From Psychrosphaera sp. B3R10 (GTDB taxonomy: Bacteria; Pseudomonadota; Gammaproteobacteria; Enterobacterales; Alteromonadaceae), in NCBI RefSeq assembly GCF_018861025.1, contig NZ_JAHKQH010000014.1, positions 1 through 64,000 of the forward strand: 64,000 bases of DNA, written 5' to 3'. Positions 26,839 through 35,657 of the stretch are shown piece by piece; within the stretch, counting starts at the first letter, position 1, and each line of letters begins with the position of its first letter. The notes beneath the pieces were generated by a model, which was not told the origin of the DNA, searched no databases, and saw only the letters and a list, made by a program, of their open reading frames with translations. The position numbers were made by a program, and so were the translations under genes.

Positions 26839-27807
26839 CTAACTACCAAGTACTTTAACGACTTCTTGATTAATTTCAGTTAATGCAAAGTTATGTGCTT
26901 TCGAACGAGAACCCTCACCGACGGCTTTTTTAGGGTAAACATAGTCCTTTGTTTTAATGTCATCGCCATATAACTCGTCGAGTGCTGCGCGTATTTCACT
27001 CAGTGTTTTTTCAAGATTTGAGGCAAAATTTGGGCGTTTTCGAATTGTGTGGCCTAGCTCGATAAGACGAGAAAAATATTTACGACACAGCTGGCTAAAT
27101 TCATCCGGGAGATCTTTGTTTGGGTTTAGTGATTTCTCCGGATACTTTAAACAGTATTCGACAAGCGACGCGTAAAAACAGAGTGGCTTATTAGCTAAGG
27201 CAACTTGTACACCTGTTACCGGATTTACTAACACTTTTTGATGTAAGTCTATTTTTAACCTGCAGGGATCGATGTCTATGAAACGTTCTTCGGCAACATT
27301 TTTAAGTGTTTTTTCACTATAAAATATGTAGATAGAGGCAATAAATATGGCAATAAAAAATGGCCATAAACTGATAAAAGAAAATAAACTTATCGGAGGA
27401 TGCACTACTATTATATAGGTGTCGTTATTAATGCCAGTTAAAACAAGATTGTATTGTCTTAGTTCGGGATCCGCAGCCGTGGCTGAAACCTCAACACCAA
27501 CAACTCTAATAGGATAGTGTTTGTCGATTAGGATCTTATTTAATTTGGCTAAGTATCGGCCCCCTTCAGTGCCATCTTCTATATATATAGGCAATACATC
27601 AAAGTTATGAGTTAAATCCATTGCGATACGTTGCTTTATTTGGTTTTCAGCATTTATAACATCGACTTGCTCAGATTGAACGTAACCTATTGTGTAAGCA
27701 CCTTGAAGCACAAATAGCGTTGGTATGAACCATAAATAAAAGCGTCGAGTTAAAAATATGTGTTTTATCGCACCAAAATCTAAGGTGAACCTGGAAATAT
27801 TCGCCAT
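26839..27807 (-). CDS. Inner-membrane protein with periplasmic domain and possible winged-helix C-terminus
   Basis: I do not recognise this 322-residue protein. One membrane segment lies at about 24-45 and a second at about 138-162, enclosing a periplasmic domain of about 90 residues. The cytoplasmic part (about 170-322) begins RLKIDLHQKVLVNPVTGVQVAL and continues with helices; its beta-hairpin-then-helix pattern is reminiscent of an OmpR-type winged helix, but this is only a guess. It starts 1 base after the stop of the periplasmic-binding-protein-like gene upstream, so the two products surely act together, perhaps as a ligand sensor and a membrane signal transducer. Confidence 0.6.
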   Translation of the reverse strand: MANISRFTLDFGAIKHIFLTRRFYLWFIPTLFVLQGAYTIGYVQSEQVDVINAENQIKQRIAMDLTHNFDVLPIYIEDGTEGGRYLAKLNKILIDKHYPIRVVGVEVSATAADPELRQYNLVLTGINNDTYIIVVHPPISLFSFISLWPFFIAIFIASIYIFYSEKTLKNVAEERFIDIDPCRLKIDLHQKVLVNPVTGVQVALANKPLCFYASLVEYCLKYPEKSLNPNKDLPDEFSQLCRKYFSRLIELGHTIRKRPNFASNLEKTLSEIRAALDELYGDDIKTKDYVYPKKAVGEGSRSKAHNFALTEINQEVVKVLGS

Positions 27808-27808
27808 G

Positions 27809-28702
27809 TTATTGATTTAACTCCGGAATCGTTTTTGCCATATTACAGTGGGCAAAAGGGATTAGATTGAGACTTTTATAATAGTTTTGAGACTGGCCAG
27901 TGGATAATTGCAATAGCATAGATTGACTAGCACATAATAAGTCATCATTTCGATTTGTCAGTTTGATGTACCAAGAAGAACCACTAACTGGGCTGGATAT
28001 TGGTATTCGGTAATTTGTTGAAAATAAAGCTTCATCTTCAGCTTGCCAATACGACGAAATAATATCTACATCACCAGAATATAACAAAGTTCGCATTTCT
28101 TTATGGCTGCGTGCATATACGATGTCTAACTTTTCGAGTGATAAACCAAGTTCGGTAAATATTTGAACTGGAATGATGTGGCCACTGCGGCTGGTTGGGT
28201 AATTCAGAAGGGCAATTCGTTTGTCTAAGAAGTAGTTTTTGGTCAAAACTGGACGTTCTTTTCGGGCGATTAGATAGGCTTGATATTTAGGGTAACTTGC
28301 AATTTTTGTATACCCATGAGTTTCTTCAGACTTGAGGGCACTCATGATGTTTTCTTTTACTAAGGCAAGATCGGCAATCCCTTTCCCAATGATTTGCAAC
28401 GTATGGCTATCATTGATATGCCAAAAAGATTTAACGCTGCCAAACTGTTTGTTGATGACTTTGTTGTTGCATGCAACATCATTTAGCATGCTCGCAGCTT
28501 CTTTGCCGCCACTAAAAATAAAAAACTGTTCTTTATTATGTGTGCTTGACGTCAGACATTTTTTTGTTTCAACAATTAAATTAGGTATTGACGTGGGTAA
28601 ATTGCCATTAGTTTTGCCAGATATCCACCAAGTGAACATCGAAAATAGACACAAAACTGTCACATACCAACTGGTTTGAGCTCTATGCTGTGATTTGTTC
28701 AT
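27809..28702 (-). CDS. Periplasmic substrate-binding-protein-like (PhnD/SBP type 2 fold)
   Basis: The 297-residue protein has an N-terminal hydrophobic segment (about 11-27) that acts as signal or anchor. The rest resembles type 2 periplasmic binding proteins of the phosphate/phosphonate-binding (PhnD-like) kind: an LALVKENIMSAL region, then KRIALLNYPTSRSGHIIP with a loop that could bind an anion, then IFTELGLSLEKLDIVYARSHKEM and SGDVDIISSY. No ABC transporter permease or ATPase is adjacent, so a sensing role with the downstream membrane protein is more likely than transport. Confidence 0.65.
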   Translation of the reverse strand: MNKSQHRAQTSWYVTVLCLFSMFTWWISGKTNGNLPTSIPNLIVETKKCLTSSTHNKEQFFIFSGGKEAASMLNDVACNNKVINKQFGSVKSFWHINDSHTLQIIGKGIADLALVKENIMSALKSEETHGYTKIASYPKYQAYLIARKERPVLTKNYFLDKRIALLNYPTSRSGHIIPVQIFTELGLSLEKLDIVYARSHKEMRTLLYSGDVDIISSYWQAEDEALFSTNYRIPISSPVSGSSWYIKLTNRNDDLLCASQSMLLQLSTGQSQNYYKSLNLIPFAHCNMAKTIPELNQ

Positions 28703-28957
28703 AATAATTTTTTCATTGGTAAATACATGTTTATTTATCGACCGGTAAAATTACTTTTAGTAATAAGTAAGTTTATTTTAGCACTGTAACATTATGATTT
28801 TAAAGTTTTATTACAAGGGGATTATGAATTGTGTTAACGCCTTTTTACTTAATCCTGTAACGGTAAAGTGACGGCATGAATTTTTGGTGTTGGTAAGTTG
28901 TTGTATTTACTAATGTTGCCAAAATGTTTAAAAATTTAGGCCAATTAAGGAATTATT

Positions 28958-29854
28958 GTGTTTGCTAATTTAAAATCAACTTTGCCAATACAGCTTTTGA
29001 ATAAAACGAAAGTAAGTTTAGGCACTGCAGTCTTTATTGCATTGGTATTAGTTATGACGACTTATATACCAAAGGTGAATGCATGGGGGCAAAATGGTCA
29101 TCGTATCGTTGGTCAAATTGCTTTGAATCATTTGACACCGGTTGCACTAGAGAAGGTTCTCGCCTTATTGTCAGGTGACCGATTACCAGAAGTCACAACT
29201 TGGGCAGATGAGATGCGATCGAACCCAGACGAGTTTTGGAAGTATCAATCTTCAAAATGGCACTATATCAGTATTAACAAGCTTACCGACTTTAAACCTG
29301 AAAAATACAACTTCCCATTCCAAGAAACACCAAAAGATATCTACTCCGCAATCCTTAAAAATATCACAGTATTAAAAGACAAATCCTCTTCTCAAGCCGA
29401 CAAAGAATTTAACCTTCGCTTTTTGACGCACTTAATCGGTGATCTGCATATGCCTTTGCATGTTGGTCGTAGCGAAGACCGCGGTGGCAATCGTATAAAA
29501 GTGAAATATTTTGGTAAGGAAACTAATTTACACTCTTTGTGGGATACGGCATTAGTTGAATCACAAAATCTCTCTTATAGAGAGTTTGCGGACTTTATAG
29601 AAACAAATGATCAAGCAGTCATCAGCAAGTATTTAAACTCTGGTGTACAAGACTGGATCACGGAATCATATGAATTTAGTCAAATTGTTTACAACATTGG
29701 CGATGGCGACTTTGGTTATGAATACCAATATCAAAATATGCCAATTGTTAAAACGCAATTGTTAAAAGCGGGTATTCGTTTGGCTGGCATGCTGAACCTA
29801 ATTTTTGACCCGGCCTCAGAGCCTGGCAAAAATGCAGTAACAAAAATCCAATAA
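28958..29854 (+). CDS. S1/P1-type zinc nuclease
   Basis: The 298-residue exported enzyme belongs to the S1/P1 nuclease family, which degrades single-stranded DNA and RNA to 5'-nucleotides with three zinc ions. The signal ends at NA-WGQNGH, leaving the N-terminal Trp43 that ligates zinc in this family, with His48 following. Further ligand motifs are HLIGDLHMPLHVG, DRGGN and LHSLWD. The GTG start at 28958 has AAGGA 6 bases upstream. It is followed by a TonB receptor and an alkaline phosphatase on the same strand. Confidence 0.93.
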   Translation: MFANLKSTLPIQLLNKTKVSLGTAVFIALVLVMTTYIPKVNAWGQNGHRIVGQIALNHLTPVALEKVLALLSGDRLPEVTTWADEMRSNPDEFWKYQSSKWHYISINKLTDFKPEKYNFPFQETPKDIYSAILKNITVLKDKSSSQADKEFNLRFLTHLIGDLHMPLHVGRSEDRGGNRIKVKYFGKETNLHSLWDTALVESQNLSYREFADFIETNDQAVISKYLNSGVQDWITESYEFSQIVYNIGDGDFGYEYQYQNMPIVKTQLLKAGIRLAGMLNLIFDPASEPGKNAVTKIQ

Positions 29855-29896
29855 TCACAACTTTGAAGTTAAACAACACTTACTAGGAACTGAAAA

Positions 29897-32800
29897 ATGA
29901 AGCTGATTAAACGCAGTGCTCTTGGACTGGCCGTCGCAGCGGCCCTAAATGTTGCACCAGTTATGGCTGACGAAACGTCGTCTGCTATACGTGGTGTGGT
30001 AACAGGTAACAATGGTAGTCTCGTAACTGACGCAGTTATTACGATCCTACATGAACCTACCGGTCGTGTTACTACGTTAAAAGTAAACGAAGCAGGTAAC
30101 TTTAATGCCAAAGGTTTACGCGTTGGTGGTCCATACAAAATCGTTATTGATTCTGATGAATACAAAGATTCTGAAATTAGCGATGTTTATTTGCAAGTTG
30201 GCAAAACGTTACGTTTAAGCCCTGTTTTGAATCTAGAAGAAATGGAAACTATTACGGTTACAGGCGCTCGTATTGTGAGTGATAACCGCGGTGGTGGTGC
30301 AAGTTTTGGGTTGCGTGAAATTGAATCAACACCTTCTGTTGACCGTGATTTAAAAGAAGTTTTACGTTTGAACCCATTAGTTAATATTGGTGCTGGTTCT
30401 GAGTCGCAAATGTCAATTGCTGGTTCAAACCCTAAGTATAATAGCTTTAGTGTTGATGGCGTTCGTCAAAATGATGACTTTGGCCTTAATGGTAACGGTT
30501 ACCCAACTCAACGTTCACCGATCTCTATCGATGCGGTTGAGCAAGTTTCTGTAAATGTTACGCCTTTCTCAGTGACAAACTCTGGTTTCTCTGGTGGTCA
30601 GGTCAATGCAGTAACTAAGTCTGGTACAAATGAATTTCATGGTTCAATTTTTATTGAAAAGAAAAGTGATGCGTTAGCAGGTGATGTTAAAGACCCGTTT
30701 TCTGATGAAGAACGTGATATCACGCCTGAATTTAGCGAAGACGTTTGGGGTTTCACTGTTGGTGGACCAATCATCAAAGACAAATTGTTCTTCTTTACCT
30801 CGTATGAGAAGTACGACGCAACGGCACCTATCGAATACGGACCAGACGGTTCTTCAGCGCCTAATTCAACAGATGCAACTGTTGCGAGTTATAACGAAGT
30901 TGTGCAAATTGCAAAAGATGTATATGGCGTAGATGCCGGAAACTGGGAAGTTGCTCCTACAGAAGAAGATGAAAAGTTCCTTTTAAAATTAGATTGGAAT
31001 ATCAACGAAGATCATCGTGTTTCTGCAACTTACCAACACACTACGGGTAACAGTATTCGTAACCAATCTTCAAGTGGCAGTGAGTTACGTTTAAGCTCAC
31101 ATTGGTACAATAAAGAAGAAACACTGGATAACTTAAGCGTACATTTATATTCAGACTGGACAATGGACCTATCAACTGAATTTAAAATTGCGTTCAAGAA
31201 CGTAGAAACAATTCAAGCTTCATCAAGTAAGGCATTTGGTGATATCACTGTTGCTACGGGACTAGATAGTCGCGGCCGTCCAGCAGGGAATATTGCCTTT
31301 GGTTCAGACCAATATAGACACGGTAATGAACTAGATAACCAAACGTTAAGTTTGCGTTTTGCTGGTGAATATTTAATGGGTGATCACGTTATTGGTTTCG
31401 GTATCGAACATGAATCAATTGACGTTCGCAACTTGTTTGCTCCAGATTCATTAGGTCGTTGGGAATTCGACAGTATTGAGGATTTCCGTAACAAAGAAGC
31501 CGCTGAATTTTTCTATTCAAATGCGTACAGTAACGACTCTGAAGACGCTGCTGCAAAATTCAATTTCGGTAGCACCTCTTTATTTATAGAAGATGCTTGG
31601 GCGATTACGTCAGACTTTGAAGTTACAGCTGGTCTACGTTATGAAACTATTCATAACGACGATAAGCCTGCTTATAATGAAAACTTTGATAACCGTTATA
31701 GCTCAATGGGTATCCGTAATGACGTAAGTCTAGACGGTTTAAGTATCATATTACCTCGTATCTCATTTGTTTGGGATGTTGATTTCGATACTGTTGTACG
31801 TGGTGGTATCGGTCGTTTCTCGGGTGGTCGTCCAAATGTTTGGATTTCAAATGCCTATAGTAATGACGGTGTAACATACACTACGTTCAACGACGGTAGC
31901 ATCGATGATTCACTTTTCTTATCTAATGTAGATATTAAACAAGTACCTACAGATGTCCAAAACAGTTTAGTTGCTGGTGACGGTAACGTGAACGTAACTG
32001 ACCCAGACTTTGAAATGCCTTCTGATTTGCGTACTAGCATCTCAATTGAACACACGTTTGATATACCTGCTGTTGGCGAAGGTTTTGTTGCAAGTGCTGA
32101 GTTTATCCATGTTGAAAAAGAAAATGACGTTCATTGGGTAGATTTAACTCGTAAAGAAATTGGCACAACTGCTGATGGCGGCCGTATCATTTATGAACCA
32201 ATTGATTATTTGACTGGCGAACGTACTAACCGTTATGACTTAATGTTAACCAATGCAGATAAAAATGGTACTAGTGACATTTTCACTACTAGCCTATTTA
32301 AAGCATGGGATAACGGTGTAACATTAAACATGTCTTACACTATTCAAGACATCACTGAAGGTAATGCAGGCGCAAGCTCTACTGCTAAATCTAACTTCCG
32401 TTATGTTCCAGCTGTGAGCAGAAACGTACCGCATATTGCAACTTCTGATTATGAAATTGAACATCGTTTTGTCTTAAACTTAGGTTATACAACTGAGTTT
32501 TTTGCAGGCTACGATACTAAGTTCAACTTGTTCTTTGAACGTAAATCAGGCTCACCATACTCGTACACAATGGGTGCATTTAGAGATGGTGACTTAGGTG
32601 ACCAAAGCTCATTCTACAGTGATGGTTATTACTTACCTTATATTCCAACAGGTGCTGATGATCCTAACGTTATTTTTGACGGTATAAGCTACGAAGACTT
32701 TGCTGAACTTGTTGAAAAAAGTGGACTTTCAGGCTACGCCGGCGGTTACGTTCCTAAGAACGTTGGCCGTACACCTTGGAGAACTCGAATGGACTTACAT

Positions 32801-33070
32801 GTTGAACAGGAAGTTCCTGGCTTCATGAAAGGTCATAAAGGTTCAATCTACTTCGATGTTAAGAACTTACTTAACTTATTCGACGAAGACAGTGGTTTAG
32901 TATTGAATAAACAATACCAAAATCAGGGCATCGTTGATTATGATTTGGATGACCAAGGTCGTTATGTTTACGATGAACCTTTCTATGGTAGAGAAACTGA
33001 CAATTTTGACCAAATCGTTGTTGAAGATTCTGCATGGTTAGTTAAAGTCGGTATTAAATATCGTTTCTAA
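29897..33070 (+). CDS. Oar-like TonB-dependent outer-membrane receptor
   Basis: The 1057-residue protein has a signal peptide (1-24), an N-terminal carboxypeptidase-regulatory-like beta-sandwich (about 28-110), a plug domain (about 115-235, with ITVTGARIV and FSVDGVRQNDDFG) and a large beta-barrel ending in the aromatic terminus KVGIKYRF. It is of the OmpA-related Oar type. The substrate is not known from sequence; the flanking nuclease and phosphatase suggest uptake of nucleic-acid breakdown products or phosphate-containing matter. It lies 42 bases after the nuclease gene, so co-transcription is likely, and is closed by a terminator. Confidence 0.92.
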   Translation: MKLIKRSALGLAVAAALNVAPVMADETSSAIRGVVTGNNGSLVTDAVITILHEPTGRVTTLKVNEAGNFNAKGLRVGGPYKIVIDSDEYKDSEISDVYLQVGKTLRLSPVLNLEEMETITVTGARIVSDNRGGGASFGLREIESTPSVDRDLKEVLRLNPLVNIGAGSESQMSIAGSNPKYNSFSVDGVRQNDDFGLNGNGYPTQRSPISIDAVEQVSVNVTPFSVTNSGFSGGQVNAVTKSGTNEFHGSIFIEKKSDALAGDVKDPFSDEERDITPEFSEDVWGFTVGGPIIKDKLFFFTSYEKYDATAPIEYGPDGSSAPNSTDATVASYNEVVQIAKDVYGVDAGNWEVAPTEEDEKFLLKLDWNINEDHRVSATYQHTTGNSIRNQSSSGSELRLSSHWYNKEETLDNLSVHLYSDWTMDLSTEFKIAFKNVETIQASSSKAFGDITVATGLDSRGRPAGNIAFGSDQYRHGNELDNQTLSLRFAGEYLMGDHVIGFGIEHESIDVRNLFAPDSLGRWEFDSIEDFRNKEAAEFFYSNAYSNDSEDAAAKFNFGSTSLFIEDAWAITSDFEVTAGLRYETIHNDDKPAYNENFDNRYSSMGIRNDVSLDGLSIILPRISFVWDVDFDTVVRGGIGRFSGGRPNVWISNAYSNDGVTYTTFNDGSIDDSLFLSNVDIKQVPTDVQNSLVAGDGNVNVTDPDFEMPSDLRTSISIEHTFDIPAVGEGFVASAEFIHVEKENDVHWVDLTRKEIGTTADGGRIIYEPIDYLTGERTNRYDLMLTNADKNGTSDIFTTSLFKAWDNGVTLNMSYTIQDITEGNAGASSTAKSNFRYVPAVSRNVPHIATSDYEIEHRFVLNLGYTTEFFAGYDTKFNLFFERKSGSPYSYTMGAFRDGDLGDQSSFYSDGYYLPYIPTGADDPNVIFDGISYEDFAELVEKSGLSGYAGGYVPKNVGRTPWRTRMDLHVEQEVPGFMKGHKGSIYFDVKNLLNLFDEDSGLVLNKQYQNQGIVDYDLDDQGRYVYDEPFYGRETDNFDQIVVEDSAWLVKVGIKYRF

Positions 33071-33128
33071 TTAGTTTAGTGACAATATGATTTGCATCAG
33101 CAATTCATAAATTAGAAACTTAGTAATT

Positions 33129-33156
33129 AAAGCGGCTCATAGTAGAGCCGCTTTTC
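33129..33156 (+). terminator. Terminator after the TonB receptor gene
   Basis: AAGCGGCTC/GAGCCGCTT with a 6-base loop and a short T-run lies 60 bases past the stop and before the phosphatase gene. Confidence 0.8.
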
Positions 33157-33183
33157 TGTATTAATCTTAAAGGAATTTTTACC

Positions 33184-34569
33184 ATGTTGTATTTTGGTTT
33201 ACGTAATAATAAAAATGTTTACGCACGGATTGGAGGTTTTTTATGTATATTATTAGCGAATTCAACAAGCGTTAACGCAGCAAATACGCCAGTAACGTCG
33301 GCGGATAAACCGCACAATATTATTTATTTAATAGGTGACGGTATGGGTAGCCCGCATACAACGGCGTATCGATATTACAAAGCAAATGCGCAGGGCAAAG
33401 TTCGCGGTGATAAGAGTAAAATACCAAGCACAGAATTTGACAAGCACTTAGTTGGTATGGCGAGCACATACCCAGCTGATGATACACTTGTTACAGACTC
33501 GGCAGCAGGTGCTACAGCTCTTGCAACGGGTTTTAAATCTTATAACGGTGCGATAGGAGTCACTCCAGATCAGCAGTCACAATTAACGTTATTAGAGCGC
33601 GCCAAGCAATTGGGAATGGCAACCGGTGTTGTCGCCACTGCACAGATAAACCACGCGACGCCAGCCAGCTTTATCGCTCATATCGATCACAGAAAAAAAT
33701 ACGATGAAATCGCTGATCAATACATTAGTTCAACTTCAAACAGCGTACTAAATGACACGATAGTTACCGACGTCATGTTAGGCGGCGGTACTAAATATTT
33801 TGACCGTGAAAGTCGTAAACTTGTAAAAGAGTTTACGCAACAAGGCTTTCAGTATATTGATTCGATGTCGGATTTAGATTCTTTGAAAAAATTACCGGTA
33901 CTTGGTCTTTTTTCTGAAGAAGGTATGCCATTCGCGATTGATTCAGAGCAGCCAAATCGCCTAACTGCAATGTCAAAAGCGGCACTTAGATTAGTAGAGA
34001 ATGCGCCTAAGGGCTTTTTCTTAATGTTAGAAGGTAGTCAGGTCGACTGGTGTTCTCATGGGAATGACATTGCCTGTGCGATGGCAGAGATGACCGACTT
34101 TGAAGCCACGTTAAAACTTGCGGTGGATTTTGCTAAACAAAACGGAAATACCACGGTCGTTGTAACTGCAGATCACTCAACAGGTGGACTTACATTGGGT
34201 CGAGACGGAAAGTATGTTTGGCAAGCCGAGCTTGTTCACAAAATTAAAATTTCATCGGGTCACTTTTCTAGTTTGGTAAAAGAAGGGCAAAGTATTAAAG
34301 ATGTTTGGGAAAAATACATCGATTTACCGTTAGAAAAAGACGAGTTGGCGAAACTTGTTAAAGCGTCTGAGTCTGAAAAACAATACGCACTTTCAAATGC
34401 TATTTCTAAACTGACAGCTAAAAAGACTGGCACAGGTTGGACAACCGGCGGCCATACTGGAGAAGATGTTCAGGTTTTTGCGTTTGGACCTCATAAAGAC
34501 ATGTTTGTCGGATTTCAAGACAACACCGACATCGCCAAAAAGCTCTTTAGTCTATTACCGAAAAAATAA
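33184..34569 (+). CDS. phoA: Alkaline phosphatase
   Basis: The 461-residue exported enzyme hydrolyses phosphomonoesters in the periplasm. A hydrophobic signal lies at about 15-32 (ending VNA). Active-site motifs of the PhoA superfamily are all present: IIYLIGDGMG (Asp52), VTDSAAGATAL with nucleophile Ser106, LEGSQVDWCSHGND, VTADHSTGG and the C-terminal GHTGEDVQVFA. It follows the TonB receptor by 113 bases with a terminator between. The symbol is given by family; orthology to E. coli phoA is not certain. Confidence 0.9.
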   Translation: MLYFGLRNNKNVYARIGGFLCILLANSTSVNAANTPVTSADKPHNIIYLIGDGMGSPHTTAYRYYKANAQGKVRGDKSKIPSTEFDKHLVGMASTYPADDTLVTDSAAGATALATGFKSYNGAIGVTPDQQSQLTLLERAKQLGMATGVVATAQINHATPASFIAHIDHRKKYDEIADQYISSTSNSVLNDTIVTDVMLGGGTKYFDRESRKLVKEFTQQGFQYIDSMSDLDSLKKLPVLGLFSEEGMPFAIDSEQPNRLTAMSKAALRLVENAPKGFFLMLEGSQVDWCSHGNDIACAMAEMTDFEATLKLAVDFAKQNGNTTVVVTADHSTGGLTLGRDGKYVWQAELVHKIKISSGHFSSLVKEGQSIKDVWEKYIDLPLEKDELAKLVKASESEKQYALSNAISKLTAKKTGTGWTTGGHTGEDVQVFAFGPHKDMFVGFQDNTDIAKKLFSLLPKK

Positions 34570-34632
34570 TAGCTCGCATCTAACTTATTCGTAGTTTGTT
34601 TGCTTGGCTTTTATTGAGCCTTAATAGGCAAT

Positions 34633-34663
34633 AAAAAATCCAGCGCACTGCGCTGGATTTTTA
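34633..34663. terminator. Bidirectional terminator after phoA
   Basis: ATCCAGCG/CGCTGGAT extended by A and T runs on both sides. It sits between the convergent phoA and dapD genes. Confidence 0.85.
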
Positions 34664-34780
34664 TTTGTAAGACAATAAAGAAACGATGTGTTTCTATATT
34701 TTCACCATGTTCCTAAAGCATTGAACCTATCGAGATTATTGAGTCGATCCTCATTTCAGCAATGCAACTAGGCCCTTGGA

Positions 34781-35626
34781 TTATTCGTCAATACTGCGTA
34801 AAAGGGCGTTAACGCCGACTTTTGCACGTGTTTGAGCATCTACCTTTTTAACTATGATAGCTGCGTATAAAGAGTGTGTGCCGTCTTTTGATGGTAATGA
34901 GCCTGGGACCACAACAGAACCAGCAGGGACTCTGCCGTATGTAATTTCGCCTGTTTCGCGGTCATATATACGAGTTGATTGGCTAATATAAACACCCATT
35001 GATAGCACTGCGCCTTCTTCAATTACAACGCCTTCAACGACTTCTGAACGTGCACCGATAAAACAATTGTCTTCGATAATTGTAGGATTAGCTTGAAGTG
35101 GTTCTAAAACGCCACCAATGCCAACGCCACCTGAAAGATGAACGTTCTTACCAATTTGAGCACAAGACCCCACAGTTGCCCATGTATCGACCATAGTACC
35201 ATCATCGACAAACGCACCAATATTTGTGAATGAAGGCATCAATACAACATTTTTACCAATAAAGGCACCTTTACGGGCTGCTGCAGGAGGAACGACACGC
35301 ATACCACCTTGTTTAAATTGCTCTTCTGTATAAGAGGCAAATTTACTGTCAACTTTATCGTAAAATAGCGTCTCGCCACCATCCATAACTTCATTATCGC
35401 AAATGCGGAATGACAACAAAACGGCTTTTTTAAGCCACTGATGTACAACCCATTCACCGGAGATTTTTTCTGCAACTCGGGCTGCACCTTTGTCCAATAA
35501 TTCAATCGCTTCTTCCACTGCCGACTTAACTTCTGCTGTAACAGAAGTTGGCGTGATATTGTCGCGATTTTCGAATGCCTCTTCGATCAACGTTTGTAAT
35601 TGGGCAATGTTGGTTTGTTCAGTCAT
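34781..35626 (-). CDS. dapD: Tetrahydrodipicolinate N-succinyltransferase
   Basis: DapD transfers succinyl from succinyl-CoA to tetrahydrodipicolinate in the lysine/diaminopimelate pathway. The 281 residues match the family (274 in E. coli): an N-terminal helical domain and a left-handed beta-helix with hexapeptide repeats (about 110-230), including [31 protein letters not shown] (quoted only as [15 protein letters not shown]) and [17 protein letters not shown]. It is 31 bases downstream of glnD on the same strand, the usual arrangement. Confidence 0.97.
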   Translation of the reverse strand: MTEQTNIAQLQTLIEEAFENRDNITPTSVTAEVKSAVEEAIELLDKGAARVAEKISGEWVVHQWLKKAVLLSFRICDNEVMDGGETLFYDKVDSKFASYTEEQFKQGGMRVVPPAAARKGAFIGKNVVLMPSFTNIGAFVDDGTMVDTWATVGSCAQIGKNVHLSGGVGIGGVLEPLQANPTIIEDNCFIGARSEVVEGVVIEEGAVLSMGVYISQSTRIYDRETGEITYGRVPAGSVVVPGSLPSKDGTHSLYAAIIVKKVDAQTRAKVGVNALLRSIDE

Positions 35627-35657
35627 GTTATTCCTACTTTTCTAGAACGTTAATTTA

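Noticed and set aside
28784-28870. Pho boxes upstream of the nuclease gene
   Set aside because: CTGTAAC occurs twice (28784 and 28855) but neither has a second properly spaced repeat matching the consensus; kept only as a hint.
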